Of a stretch of DNA of 64,000 nt, positions 45,807 to 55,311 are shown piece after piece. A program made the translations under genes and the position numbers. Source of the stretch: Thalassolituus maritimus. Its GTDB lineage: Bacteria > Pseudomonadota > Gammaproteobacteria > Pseudomonadales > Oceanobacteraceae. The notes below the pieces were generated by a model. The model was not told the DNA's origin. It saw nothing but the letters and a program-made list of their open reading frames with translations, and ran no database searches. Numbering within the stretch: the stretch's first letter is position 1; every line of letters starts with the position of its first letter. The stretch covers positions 57,832 to 121,831 of the forward strand of contig NZ_FTOH01000010.1 of the NCBI RefSeq assembly GCF_900156675.1, read 5' to 3'.

Positions 45807-46268
45807 ATGAACAGGCTAGAGCACAAAATACCCCCTCCCTTGGTTGGCCTTCTATGCGCAGTACTGATGTGGGGGTTAAGCACGCAGACGCCGGTAATAC
45901 ACTGGTGGGGAGTAACTGCACAAATAGTGACAGGTGTTTTAGTGGTAATTGGCCTGTTTCTGGATTCCGGTGGGCTTCTCTCGTTTATCCGCAGTAAAAC
46001 CACAGTCAACCCGATCAAAATTGAAAAGGCGTCAGTACTGGTCACCGGTGGAGTGTATCGATTTACCCGCAATCCCATGTACCTGGGAATGGCCTTCCTG
46101 CTGAGTGCGCTGGGTGTGTGGCTTCAGAGCCCGGCGGCCTTCATTGGGCCTGCCATTTTTGTGGGGTACATCACCCGCTTCCAGATAATTCCGGAAGAGC
46201 GAATCCTGCTCATGCTCTTTGGTCAGGATTACTCAGATTATCAGGCCAGGGTCAGGCGGTGGCTCTAG
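45807..46268 (+). CDS. Isoprenylcysteine-methyltransferase-like (ICMT/phospholipid methyltransferase) membrane protein
   Basis: A 153-residue membrane protein with four hydrophobic segments. The SAM-binding signature of this family is present: TGGVYRFTRNPMYLGM and, near the end, EERILLMLFGQDYSDYQARVRRWL. Bacterial members methylate small lipids or unknown acceptors. Strong ribosome site (AAAGGAATAAAG). Standing alone between terminator and the GAF-EAL genes. Confidence 0.85.
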   Translation: MNRLEHKIPPPLVGLLCAVLMWGLSTQTPVIHWWGVTAQIVTGVLVVIGLFLDSGGLLSFIRSKTTVNPIKIEKASVLVTGGVYRFTRNPMYLGMAFLLSALGVWLQSPAAFIGPAIFVGYITRFQIIPEERILLMLFGQDYSDYQARVRRWL

Positions 46269-46358
46269 GGCATCCTGGTATACGGCCTTAGTCACGGGTC
46301 GGAACACTTTTCGAAATTCCAGCATATACTCTAAGGGTTTTCCTTTCGGGCCTTTTGT

Positions 46359-47576
46359 ATGTCTGACTTATCCGATGCTCTGGAGCAGCTCACCCACGCC
46401 TTTGACCCGGTTGCTGTGCTGAAGGGCAATGAGCTGCTAGAGCAAAGTCTGCTGAGCTTACTCCGTACCGTACGAACAAAGCTGAGAATGGAAGTCGGAT
46501 TTATATCGCGCTTCGATGGGGATATGCGGACCTTCTATCTGGTAGATTCGGCTCCGGGTGTTGATATTGTCCGGGCGGGCGGATCGGATTACCGGGGCGA
46601 AAGCCTGTGCCAGAGAGTCGTGGATGGCCGTGCACCGCAATTGATAGCAGATGCACAACGGACTGCTGGGGCCAGTGACCTCGCAGCCGTGAAGCTGGTT
46701 CCGGTCGGGGCGCATATCAGCGTCCCAATCGTATTCTCGGATGGTACGGTTTTCGGAACCTTCTGTGTTTTCAGTCGTTATGTCATACCGGAACTAAACC
46801 ACCGGAGTCTGGCGATGTGTCGAGTGTTTGCTGATGCAATCGCGGCCATGATTGAAGAAGCAGATGCTTTGCCTCTGCACGAGTCTGAACATCGTATTCA
46901 GTTGAAAAACGAAGTCACTGAACTGATCACCAAGCATGGATTGAAATATGTTCGGGTTCCGCTGGTTAATCTTAATACAGGTAAACAAGAGGGCACGGAA
47001 TTGATACCGAGCCTGGTGAGGACAACGGATAACTTAGCCAGCCCGTTACTGCTGGTACATCAGGCTGTTCGCCTCGGGCTCGCCAAGCTGATTGGCGTAA
47101 ATTTAATGGAGCAGTTGTTTGCCACCTTATCGGCATTGCCTGATGAACATTATGTGGTGATTAATGTTACTCCGGAATTTTTGGCAGAGTTTAGTTTTAC
47201 AGTCTGGCTCAGTGATGATCTTTGTCGGCGGATCGTTTTCGAAATATCGGAGCACGACCGGGTTGCTAGTTATCATGAACTGAAGCGAGTTCTACAGCCG
47301 TTGCGGCAATCGGGTATCCGGTTATCTATTGATAATGCGGGGGCCGGATTTGCATCGATGCAGCATATATTGCAGCTACAGCCCGAGTTCGTAAAACTGG
47401 ATAGTTGTCTTACTTGTGGTGTCGCCTCAGATACTGCTCAGCAGGCGATGTTGCAGGCGCTCTTACTGTTCTCTAGGTCGCAGGGCAGCACTTTAGTCGC
47501 GGATGGAATATCGAATCAGCAGGATGAGGACTACCTGCTCCACTCCGGGATATCACTTGGGCAATATTGCCAGTAG
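46359..47576 (+). CDS. GAF-EAL protein with degenerate, truncated EAL domain
   Basis: A 405-residue paralogue of the next gene. N-terminal GAF-like sensor (about 30-175), then an EAL domain whose key motifs have decayed: the EAL Glu segment reads TELIP, IDDAGAG is IDNAGAG, AEGIET is ADGISN, and the C-terminal GxxLSRP motif is missing because the protein stops early. FEISEH (E-x-x-E) remains. It is therefore unlikely to hydrolyse cyclic di-GMP and may only bind it or regulate its twin. Confidence 0.8.
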   Translation: MSDLSDALEQLTHAFDPVAVLKGNELLEQSLLSLLRTVRTKLRMEVGFISRFDGDMRTFYLVDSAPGVDIVRAGGSDYRGESLCQRVVDGRAPQLIADAQRTAGASDLAAVKLVPVGAHISVPIVFSDGTVFGTFCVFSRYVIPELNHRSLAMCRVFADAIAAMIEEADALPLHESEHRIQLKNEVTELITKHGLKYVRVPLVNLNTGKQEGTELIPSLVRTTDNLASPLLLVHQAVRLGLAKLIGVNLMEQLFATLSALPDEHYVVINVTPEFLAEFSFTVWLSDDLCRRIVFEISEHDRVASYHELKRVLQPLRQSGIRLSIDNAGAGFASMQHILQLQPEFVKLDSCLTCGVASDTAQQAMLQALLLFSRSQGSTLVADGISNQQDEDYLLHSGISLGQYCQ

Positions 47577-47867
47577 TTCTACATATCTTGAGCAGTAGAT
47601 TCTTGCCTTTAAGTTTATTTGGGAAGCTGGCCATGGTTTGGCGTATTTTGTCTTCTATTGTCGGTTCAATCACCATAAATCGAGCTGAAAATACGATATT
47701 TGCCTGAATGCCCGTTGAAGATTTATTCACGCTTTGCAGAAATAATCCGTACAAACGCTCCATATTTGACCTGATTGGAAAATGCTGGGAGGTGTCACCT
47801 TGTGGGGCATGTTTAATTCCGACAGAGTGCTATAGTTCCATGGTGAAGAATCTGAAGGTATTACTTA
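47577..47867 (+). other. Gap between the two GAF-EAL genes
   Basis: About 290 bases hold no convincing gene; a minus-strand frame across them has no signal, motif or ribosome site. A weak AAGG ribosome site precedes the second GAF-EAL gene. No clear promoter or terminator was found. Confidence 0.4.
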
Positions 47868-49100
47868 ATGGAAAAGCGCCCGGATGTCGCGAGACAGCTC
47901 GCAGAGGTGATCAATGAGCCTGCTCCTAAAAGCCCGGAGACACTGAAAACAGCTATCTCGAGTCTGATACGTTCGGTACGTTATCGGCTTGATATGGATG
48001 TGGGTTTTTTATCTGAGTTTAGTCAGGATCAGCGTGTATTCCGTTTCGTCGATTGTGCCAGTGATGCCAATCTGGTTTCCGAAGATAGCTGTGGCCCATT
48101 AAAAGATAGCTTCTGTGAGATGATTGCCGATGGGCGCCTTAAGCAGCTGGTGCCGGATACCGAGGTGAGTGGTGAAACAGACCTGGTACCCGAATTTACA
48201 ACGATTCCCGTTAAGTCTCACGTCAGTGTGCCTGTCGTTTTGTCTGATGGTCATACCTTCGGTACGTTCTGTATTTTCAGCCGTGAAGTAAAACCAAAAC
48301 TTAATAATCGAAGCCTGATGTTGGTGCGGGTGTTCGCTGATGTTATTGCGGCTTTGATTGAAGATGCTCGTAAAGGTAGCGAAGAAAATCGCCAGCGTCA
48401 GGAAGTCATTCTCGATATCCTGGAGCGGGATGAGCTACTGTTACACGCCCAGCCAATCACTGCGCTTACGGATCGTTCTATTCAGGGCTTTGAACTGCTG
48501 GCAAGGCTATCGACCGATCTGGATCTTTCTCCTGCTCAATTGTTCATTGATGCGGATAGACTTGGCCTCTCCTCAGCAATAGGCCTGAGAGTGGTCGAGA
48601 AGTCCAAAGAAGCATTAGTAACCCTGCCATCGAATGCATATGTCTCTATTAACGTGACACCGGCTTTCCTTATGCAATGTGATATTTCTGGAATTTACAC
48701 CCCTGAAGAAGCAAAGCGTATCGTTCTTGAGCTGACAGAACATGAAGAAATCGCGGACTACGACCTCTTAAACGCCCGCCTTAAACCGCTTCGGGATGCG
48801 GGGATGCGTCTGGCTATTGATGATGCCGGTGCAGGGTATGCGAGTATGCGCCACATTCTCTTGCTCAGCCCGGATATGCTTAAGCTTGATATGAGCCTTA
48901 TCCGGGACATTGATCAGGACAGAGACAAACAATCGCTTGTTGCAGCACTTCGTGGGTTTGCTCAGGTGCAGGGGTATATGGTGGTGGCAGAGGGAATCGA
49001 AACCGAAGCCGAACTGGCTGAGCTCGAAACCCTTAATGTCTGCTGTGGCCAGGGGTACCTTCTGTCACGGCCTCAGCCTGTAGATACATTTAAGTCCTGA
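47868..49100 (+). CDS. GAF-EAL cyclic-di-GMP phosphodiesterase
   Basis: A 410-residue protein: GAF-like sensor (about 25-170) with SHVSVPVVLSDGHTFGTFCIFSR, then an apparently active EAL domain. EAL motif as F-E-LL-ARL, NVTP-F-L, LELTEHE, IDDAGAGYASMRH, LKLDMSLI, VVAEGIET and GQGYLLSRPQP all present. It would linearise cyclic di-GMP in response to a small ligand or redox/light signal sensed by GAF. Cytoplasmic: no signal or membrane segments. Paralogue of the gene before it. Confidence 0.9.
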   Translation: MEKRPDVARQLAEVINEPAPKSPETLKTAISSLIRSVRYRLDMDVGFLSEFSQDQRVFRFVDCASDANLVSEDSCGPLKDSFCEMIADGRLKQLVPDTEVSGETDLVPEFTTIPVKSHVSVPVVLSDGHTFGTFCIFSREVKPKLNNRSLMLVRVFADVIAALIEDARKGSEENRQRQEVILDILERDELLLHAQPITALTDRSIQGFELLARLSTDLDLSPAQLFIDADRLGLSSAIGLRVVEKSKEALVTLPSNAYVSINVTPAFLMQCDISGIYTPEEAKRIVLELTEHEEIADYDLLNARLKPLRDAGMRLAIDDAGAGYASMRHILLLSPDMLKLDMSLIRDIDQDRDKQSLVAALRGFAQVQGYMVVAEGIETEAELAELETLNVCCGQGYLLSRPQPVDTFKS

Positions 49101-49114
49101 TTGCGGCCAGCGGT

Positions 49115-49543
49115 TCACGCCGCTGCCGCAGTATCTTTAATCTTCTGTACCATCGCTCGTAAGCCATTGCCCCGCGTCGGACTAAGGTGCTTGACGAGAT
49201 CAACCTGAGAGAAATATTCGTCGACATCAAAGGCAACAATCTCGGCAGGAGTCTTATAGTTAAAGGCCGCTAACACCATGCCCAGCAGCCCCCGAACAAT
49301 ATGTGCATCGGAGTCGGCTTCAAAGACAAGCTTTCCATCTTCCGTGTTGTGATCAATCCATACCTGGCTCTGGCAGCCACGAAGAAGAAACTCATCGGTT
49401 TTCTTGTCGTCGCTCATTCCGGGAAGTTCTTTTCCCAGGTCAATGATGTATTTATAGCGTTCTTCCCAGTCATCGAAGAAGCTCAGAGTATCTACGATAT
49501 CTTCGCTGGTAATGCTTTTACCAAAAGGACTTTCGAAGGACAT
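49115..49543 (-). CDS. SufE-family sulfur acceptor
   Basis: A 142-residue SufE/CsdE fold protein. The active-site Cys is in LLRGCQSQVWID, which accepts persulfide from a cysteine desulfurase; C-terminal LSPTRGNGLRAMVQKIK is typical. No desulfurase gene is adjacent, so the SufS/CsdA partner is elsewhere. It follows dapC by nine bases and is cotranscribed with it. Confidence 0.92.
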   Translation of the reverse strand: MSFESPFGKSITSEDIVDTLSFFDDWEERYKYIIDLGKELPGMSDDKKTDEFLLRGCQSQVWIDHNTEDGKLVFEADSDAHIVRGLLGMVLAAFNYKTPAEIVAFDVDEYFSQVDLVKHLSPTRGNGLRAMVQKIKDTAAAA

Positions 49544-49552
49544 GTTGGCTCC

Positions 49553-50746
49553 TTACAGCGTTTCGATGAATGAGCGGATACGGCGGGCGGCCTCGATGCA
49601 CTCGGATGTTTCTGCAACCAGAGCCATCCGGATGCGATCAGCGCCCGGATTAATACCGTCAACCGTCCGGGACAGGTATGAGCCCGGTAATACAGTCACG
49701 TTCTGCTGCGCAAACAGTTGTTGTGCAAACGTTTCTTCGTTGATTGGTGTTCGCGGCCACAGGTAGAAGCTGGCTTCAGTCTGTTTTACATCCAGTACAG
49801 GGTTGAGGATTTCCAGTACGGAGCGGAATTTCTGGGTGTACTCAACGCGGTTAGCGATGACATGTTCTTCATCGTTCCAGGCAGTGATGCTCGCCAGTTG
49901 GGTGTGAACCGGCATAGCACAGCCATGATAGGTACGGTACAGGAGGAAGGGCTTCAGCAGATCTGCATCCCCCGCTATAAACCCGGAGCGCAGACCTGGC
50001 AGGTTCGAGCGTTTCGACAACGAGTGGAAAACGACGCAGCGCTTATAATCATGGCGGCCCAGCTTTGCACAGGCTTCCAGCAGGCCCATCGGTGCATCTG
50101 CGCCATCCACATAAATTTCTGAATAGCATTCATCGCTGGCAAGAATAAAGTCATGCTCGTCGGCCAGCTCAATCAGTTTTTTGAAATCATCCAGCTTCAG
50201 AGTCGAGCCCGTTGGGTTGCCTGGTGTGCAGACAAACAGCAACTGACAGCGTTGCCAGACATCGGTGGGCACGGCATCAAAGTCGGGGTTAAAGCCATTC
50301 TCTTCGAGACAAGGAAGAAAGTGGGGTTCAGCGCCGGACAGGTAGGCAGCTCCTTCGTAGATCTGATAGAAGGGATTCGGAGAAACTACCAATGGGCGGT
50401 ACTCGCTACGGTTAACGGCTGCCTGGGTGAACGCGAATATAGCTTCGCGGGTGCCGTTGACGGGGATGACCTGAGATACCGGATCCACGTGCTCCAGCGA
50501 GAAGCGACGCTCCAGCCAGCTGGCGATCGTTGAGTTCAGCTCAGGCAGACCCTTTGTCGTTGGGTAGTTTTCGACGCGCTGAAGCTCGGTGCGCAGGGTA
50601 TTGAGTACAAACTCAGGCGCGGGGTGTTTGGGCTCACCAATCGATAAGGCAATATGCTCAAGATCTGCCGGTGGGGTGACTGCGCCTTTCAGTTTAGCCA
50701 GTTTTTCAAAGGGGTAGGGCTGGAGTTTGCTCAGATCTGGGTTCAT
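49553..50746 (-). CDS. dapC: Succinyldiaminopimelate transaminase
   Basis: A 397-residue PLP aminotransferase of fold type I. It starts MNPDLSKLQPYPFEKLAKLK, characteristic of DapC. PLP elements: VSPNPFYQIYEGAA, TPGNPTGS, ASDECYSEIY, the Lys loop HSLSKRSNLPGLRSGF, and DRIRMALV (substrate Arg). It makes N-succinyl-LL-diaminopimelate in lysine/peptidoglycan synthesis. No other dap gene is in the window. Confidence 0.92.
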   Translation of the reverse strand: MNPDLSKLQPYPFEKLAKLKGAVTPPADLEHIALSIGEPKHPAPEFVLNTLRTELQRVENYPTTKGLPELNSTIASWLERRFSLEHVDPVSQVIPVNGTREAIFAFTQAAVNRSEYRPLVVSPNPFYQIYEGAAYLSGAEPHFLPCLEENGFNPDFDAVPTDVWQRCQLLFVCTPGNPTGSTLKLDDFKKLIELADEHDFILASDECYSEIYVDGADAPMGLLEACAKLGRHDYKRCVVFHSLSKRSNLPGLRSGFIAGDADLLKPFLLYRTYHGCAMPVHTQLASITAWNDEEHVIANRVEYTQKFRSVLEILNPVLDVKQTEASFYLWPRTPINEETFAQQLFAQQNVTVLPGSYLSRTVDGINPGADRIRMALVAETSECIEAARRIRSFIETL

Positions 50747-50833
50747 GCCGCGTCCGGAGTACCTGTTATTCAGAGAGCGCGCATTATACCCCCTTTGGAA
50801 CGACAGCGGACAGGCCTCACTAAGTGCCCGGGC

Positions 50834-51466
50834 TCACTGGCCTGAGAGGTAGTTTGTGAACAATCTGATGAGGTGTCTGCGAAGTGAGGCTTTCGATATC
50901 CACTCATTTTGTTGTGGATCGGTTGATGCAATGGCTCTGTGAGTCAGCGTTTCGAGTGAGTGTACGAGTATAAAGCTGGCCAGTTTCAGGTCATCACAGC
51001 AGATCTCTGCTGAGCGCTGATTCAGATAGCCCAGCACCAAGTCGGTATACAGGTTTTCAAGTCGATTCTGTTCTTCTCTGGGGAGTATCTGCGATGCATG
51101 CTCCGTCAGCACCGCATGCAGGGCTGGGTCCAGTGCATGTGCGTCCAGCATGACGTCCACCCTGCTGGCGATGGCTTCGGGTACGGGCATAGAAAGGCTA
51201 TCACTCAGTCGAACGGCAATCTGCTGCTGCATTTCACTAAGATGCTTTTCCGTCAGTGCCCGAAGCAGAGCCTGCTTGTTGGGAAAATACTGATACAGGC
51301 TGCCAATGCTGACTCCAGCGCGTTCTGCAATGTGGTTGGTGGTGGCTTTTCTGAAACCTTCGCTTCTCAGAATGTGAGCAGTAGCTTCCAGGATGCAATT
51401 TACTGTGTCCTGTGAGCGCGCTTGGGATGGGCGTCGGCGGGGCTTTGAGTGTGTGCTTCCGGTCAT
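50834..51466 (-). CDS. TetR-family repressor
   Basis: A 210-residue TetR regulator. DNA-binding domain: HILRSEGFRKATTNHIAERAGVSIGSLYQYFPNKQALL. The ligand domain resembles regulators of hydrolases and efflux. Divergent from an alpha/beta hydrolase gene 78 bases away, probably its target. No perfect operator was found in that gap. Confidence 0.9.
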   Translation of the reverse strand: MTGSTHSKPRRRPSQARSQDTVNCILEATAHILRSEGFRKATTNHIAERAGVSIGSLYQYFPNKQALLRALTEKHLSEMQQQIAVRLSDSLSMPVPEAIASRVDVMLDAHALDPALHAVLTEHASQILPREEQNRLENLYTDLVLGYLNQRSAEICCDDLKLASFILVHSLETLTHRAIASTDPQQNEWISKASLRRHLIRLFTNYLSGQ

Positions 51467-51543
51467 CTGGATCTTCCATAAAATGCGAGTAAACCGCTTC
51501 CGGGGCGGACGTTAATATGTTCTCCACTTTGAGGGGAGCGAAC

Positions 51544-52491
51544 GTGAAAGAACTAACTTACCGCAATCATTCATATTGGAAAAACTATCTGAAGTATTTT
51601 CCGGAAGCTTTGAGGCGCATGGACGCTGAAAAGATTCAGGAAGAATGGTGGCGCTGGGGGAGATCAGATATTCATCTGGACCGCTATGTGCCTACTAACG
51701 ATGTTCAGAGTCCAGTAAAAGCGATCCTGCTTCATGGTGGGGGAGGTTACAGCCGCTTACTTGCACCGTATGCGCAATCCTTGTGTGAAGAAGGTCATGA
51801 AGTCGTGGTCCCTGATCTGCCCGGGTTTGGCCTGACGCGGGCAGATGTCGATGATATCGATTACCGTCGATGGGTTGCGCTTGTCATCGACCTGATAAAA
51901 CGTGAAGCAGAGCTAAGTGAAGCGCCGGTTTTTGTGATGGGCGCCAGCCTCGGAGGCATGGTGGCATACGCCGTTTCGCGAAATAACCCTGATGTCCGCG
52001 GAGTTATTGCGACAACCTTATGTAATCCTGAAATGCATGACGTCCGTGAAGCGTTCGTAAGGTCGCCATGGATTGCCCGATATCTATGGCCCCTCTCTCG
52101 CCTGATTCCAGGCTGTGTAGCGCAGCGGATAAAACTGCCGATAAAGTGGTTCGGTAAAATGAAAGCTATCGCCAATAATCCGGATCTTTCTCTGATGGTG
52201 AGCAAGGATAAACTCGGTGGTGGCCGCTGCCTCCCATTGTCATTCCTTGACTCTATTTTTCGCTTACAGCCGCCTTCGTCGTTATCAGGCGATGCCCCTG
52301 TTCTTCTGATTCACCCTGCAGAAGACGTGTGGACGCCCGTTGCATTAAGTGATCATTTCTTTGCTGGGATTCCGGGACGGAAGTTTCGGGTCATTCTGCC
52401 CGAATGTGGTCATTATCCAATAGAAGAAGAAGGCCTCTCAGTTATGAAAACAACCATACTTAAATTTATCAGTAGCGAGTGTGAAAACTGA
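51544..52491 (+). CDS. Alpha/beta hydrolase (lipid or ester hydrolase)
   Basis: A 315-residue protein. I start at GTG 51544 because a very strong GAGGGGAG ribosome site precedes it; an ATG at 51544 minus 27 is weaker. Nucleophile elbow VMGASLGGMV (G-x-S-L-G-G), VPDLPGFGLT, catalytic Asp in HPAEDVWTPV and His in PECGHYPIEEE near the end. No signal peptide. The stop overlaps the start of the next membrane-protein gene (11 bases). Confidence 0.85.
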   Translation: MKELTYRNHSYWKNYLKYFPEALRRMDAEKIQEEWWRWGRSDIHLDRYVPTNDVQSPVKAILLHGGGGYSRLLAPYAQSLCEEGHEVVVPDLPGFGLTRADVDDIDYRRWVALVIDLIKREAELSEAPVFVMGASLGGMVAYAVSRNNPDVRGVIATTLCNPEMHDVREAFVRSPWIARYLWPLSRLIPGCVAQRIKLPIKWFGKMKAIANNPDLSLMVSKDKLGGGRCLPLSFLDSIFRLQPPSSLSGDAPVLLIHPAEDVWTPVALSDHFFAGIPGRKFRVILPECGHYPIEEEGLSVMKTTILKFISSECEN

Positions 52492-52855
52492 AAATATTAT
52501 TGTTTATTTATGGATGTGTGGATTTATAGGCTCAGCGTGCATTCAGCTCATATTTCCGGAACCGTTCGCAAGCTATTCTACCTGGGACTACAATTCCGGA
52601 TGGCAGTCTGAGCTCGCCATTTGGAACATAGGGATAATTTCCGTTCTGGTAGCATTAATACGAGTAGGTGTGACTCTGTCGCCCGTACTCCCCGGCCTTG
52701 CTTTCATGTCATTCCTTTTTGGTATGAATCACCTGGTCGCGCTTGTTGGTAACCCTGGTGCCTGTAGTGACTGGGCTGGAGTAATCGCCAACTTTGCGAT
52801 AACCGGTATATACCTTATCTGGCGGATGAGCTCGTATGTCCCTCAGCGCAAATGA
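52481..52855 (+). CDS. Small membrane protein, four hydrophobic segments
   Basis: A 124-residue protein starting GTG, overlapping the hydrolase gene. Four predicted membrane helices (about 5-26, 45-63, 69-88, 98-118). No known motif. Coupled to the hydrolase and under the same TetR-type control by position. Its end overlaps the end of the convergent lipoprotein gene by 13 bases. Confidence 0.65.
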   Translation: MKTENIIVYLWMCGFIGSACIQLIFPEPFASYSTWDYNSGWQSELAIWNIGIISVLVALIRVGVTLSPVLPGLAFMSFLFGMNHLVALVGNPGACSDWAGVIANFAITGIYLIWRMSSYVPQRK

Positions 52856-54321
52856 ATCAGAAGTGTTTCGAGGCGCGCCATCTGAATGTCACCGAGGTTG
52901 AGGAGCAGTTCATCGCTGTTATCGCTCACAGTGACGTCGATAGGCGTCGTTAAATCTCTGGCATACAGAGTGGCGCTGACGATTTCCCGGTGGGCGAGCT
53001 GGTTCTGTATATCCTGTGGCAATTCGAGGTGTGTCAGGGTCTGGCTGTTTTCGGAAAATACGGACGCCAGTACAAACACCTCTGCGCCACTGTCTGTGGT
53101 GATGGCAAAGCTGCGTACTTCCGTCGTGTCGTCCGGTGTCAGAGTTCCTTGATATATGATGTCCCGGCCTCCGGTGAGGCTATAGAGGCTCGCCATTGCG
53201 TCACTGATTCTGTGACCTTCATTGCCTGCCTGAGTGCCGTAGTAAAACCAGCGTGACTGCTGTGGAGAGAGCTGCCGGTCGGCTATCCATTCCAGGTAGC
53301 GACCTGCGATTGCGAGAGCAGCGCCTGCCCCCAGTCCCCCGGAGGCAAGGTTGATCCCCACTTCTTCTGTGATCCAGACTCCGAGGATGTCTGAGTGTAC
53401 CCAACGATCATAAAGCCCTTCGAGCGTTGATTTCCAGTGATCAGGCGTGTTGGCATCGTAAGCGTGTGCGAGGTAATGAATGGTGATCAGGTCGATGATT
53501 TCGTGCACCTGCTTCCCGGCGAGGTCCGGTGCATACGTTCCCTCAATTTCGTACGCAAGCAGGTCATCAAGAAACGTCTGTGAAGAGGGAGCGGAAAAAG
53601 CGGATACAGATCCCAGTGCGACGTTTACCTTATCGCCGGTGGCATTTTCTGCTTCCTGGAATGCCTGAACTGTTGGCGCGAGAAAGTACTCAACGTACGT
53701 CTGCATAGCAAATTCTGAATCACTCAGCCCATTGGTATCGCCATCAAAGTAATAAACGGCATTACGGGTGTAGCTGGAAGCATTTACTTCGTTACCTACT
53801 TGCCAGAAAAACTGGCTTTCTTCTCCCAGAGACGCGATGACTTCAGTGGCCCTCTCCCGTACCGCGGCCCGCCACTGTGTTCCGTGGTCTGCAATGATAC
53901 TGTCCATGTAGTCTGAAAACTGATCGCTCGCCTGTGTCGCGTCAGGAGCAAGTTTGGCGGATCCCATTCCGCCGATCTGGGCGATGATGTCGCGCTCGGA
54001 TGAGAGTTGGCTCAGTGTCTGTTTTTCCGCTTCCGTCATAGCAACGAAGGTCGCAGCATTCTGAATTTCAAGTTCATCACGCATTGGATCCCGAATGGGA
54101 CCCGACCAGTCAAACGCCTGATACAGGCTGCCGAGATGATCGCTCAGACGAATCGTCGTTTCCGTGACTGGGTCGTCTTCAACCTGTTCTCCGCCATCGG
54201 CAATGGCTGTTGGCGGAGCTTCCTCATCATCACCTATGAGTGGGCCAGGGGACGATTCCGATTCTCCTCCACACCCGGACAGCAGCAAACAGAAGACAAC
54301 AAATATGCGCAGCTCTGACAT
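52843..54321 (-). CDS. Lipoprotein with glycoside-hydrolase-like (clan A) features
   Basis: A 492-residue lipoprotein: lipobox LLLSGC (Cys17), acidic linker to about 55, then a likely TIM barrel. Hallmarks of clan GH-A: QVGNEVNASS (acid/base Glu178 in G-N-E), ITIHYLAHAY (His/Tyr on the next strand) and WITEEVG (nucleophile candidate Glu319/320). C-terminal beta domain from about 390. The substrate cannot be read from sequence; an envelope-tethered polysaccharide hydrolase is inferred. Confidence 0.6.
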   Translation of the reverse strand: MSELRIFVVFCLLLSGCGGESESSPGPLIGDDEEAPPTAIADGGEQVEDDPVTETTIRLSDHLGSLYQAFDWSGPIRDPMRDELEIQNAATFVAMTEAEKQTLSQLSSERDIIAQIGGMGSAKLAPDATQASDQFSDYMDSIIADHGTQWRAAVRERATEVIASLGEESQFFWQVGNEVNASSYTRNAVYYFDGDTNGLSDSEFAMQTYVEYFLAPTVQAFQEAENATGDKVNVALGSVSAFSAPSSQTFLDDLLAYEIEGTYAPDLAGKQVHEIIDLITIHYLAHAYDANTPDHWKSTLEGLYDRWVHSDILGVWITEEVGINLASGGLGAGAALAIAGRYLEWIADRQLSPQQSRWFYYGTQAGNEGHRISDAMASLYSLTGGRDIIYQGTLTPDDTTEVRSFAITTDSGAEVFVLASVFSENSQTLTHLELPQDIQNQLAHREIVSATLYARDLTTPIDVTVSDNSDELLLNLGDIQMARLETLLIHLR

Positions 54322-54385
54322 GATCCTTTCCTTGATGGCATCAGATAGCGACTGTACGACATTCCGGAGCGCAGGCCTGTGACCA

Positions 54386-55291
54386 TCAGAGACAAATTTT
54401 CTGGCTGCTCGCAGGTTGAGTCTTATGAGTTATGGTGTTGTTTTTAAGCTGCGGCAGTATCTGCGACTCCCATAAACTGTCGCGGAATTTATCTCTGAAC
54501 CAGTTTAGGTGGCCGATGCGCTTTTCGCCGATGTCTTTCGGGTTTATACGAATCATCTTGCGTTCACTGCTGGTGAAGAATGAATGCAGGTTTTCGATAT
54601 TGCGGGCCGACATCATTTCATCGTCGCTGAACGAGATAGAAGTGATAGGAATGCTCACCGAGGCAAACTGATCACGCAGCCATTGGCCTTCGTACCCGAC
54701 GGCGTAGTCTTTGTTTTTGCACCAGCGCCACCACTGGCGCATCGCATTCGCGGGCAGGTCGCCCACCATGTTCAGGCGATCGCCTGGAAAGTATCCCTTC
54801 AATGCCACCGCCAGGGGGGCGATGCCGTACCACAGGGCCCAGACGAAACGTTTGGTTTCCGGAGAGTTATGGCGCCAATAACCGCTGCCACTGGCCATGG
54901 TGATCGCTTTATCTATCAAGTTGGTCGATGGTGTCATTCCGAGTAGCTGGCCGCCAACACTGTGGCCGACCCAGTAGAACGTCTGGTCTGGGTAATTAGC
55001 ACGAACAAAACGGATGATGGCTTCGCAGTCGTATTCGCCCCATTGCAGCATATTCGTTTTGATCTGCTTCAGAGGCTTATCAACAGATGCGCCCATACCG
55101 TAGTAATCAAAGGTGATGGCAGACATTCCCTGTTCATTCAGCCAGAGCGCGAACTTCTCGTAGCAGGTTTGCGGCACGCCCATTGCGCCGGCAATTACGA
55201 CGACCTGCTTGCTTTCATGTTTGTTAAATAACCGGATCTGAAGTTTACGTGTTGGGTCGGTTGTCTGCAGTGTTTGTTCTATCAGTGCCAT
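54386..55291 (-). CDS. Alpha/beta hydrolase paired with a TetR regulator
   Basis: A 301-residue hydrolase with FDYYGMGASVDKP, nucleophile WVGHSVGGQL (Ser in G-H-S-V-G-G), and a C-terminal GHLNWF His. The internal cap domain (about 150-210) is Trp-rich and probably hydrophobic. Second gene of a TetR-hydrolase operon, 20 bases behind the regulator with a GGAGAAG ribosome site. Confidence 0.82.
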   Translation of the reverse strand: MALIEQTLQTTDPTRKLQIRLFNKHESKQVVVIAGAMGVPQTCYEKFALWLNEQGMSAITFDYYGMGASVDKPLKQIKTNMLQWGEYDCEAIIRFVRANYPDQTFYWVGHSVGGQLLGMTPSTNLIDKAITMASGSGYWRHNSPETKRFVWALWYGIAPLAVALKGYFPGDRLNMVGDLPANAMRQWWRWCKNKDYAVGYEGQWLRDQFASVSIPITSISFSDDEMMSARNIENLHSFFTSSERKMIRINPKDIGEKRIGHLNWFRDKFRDSLWESQILPQLKNNTITHKTQPASSQKICL

Positions 55292-55311
55292 GTTACTTCT
55301 CCGGCATCAGG

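Noticed and set aside
47473..47763. 96-codon minus-strand frame between the GAF-EAL genes
   Set aside because: No motif, weak start, and it overlaps the end of the first GAF-EAL gene.
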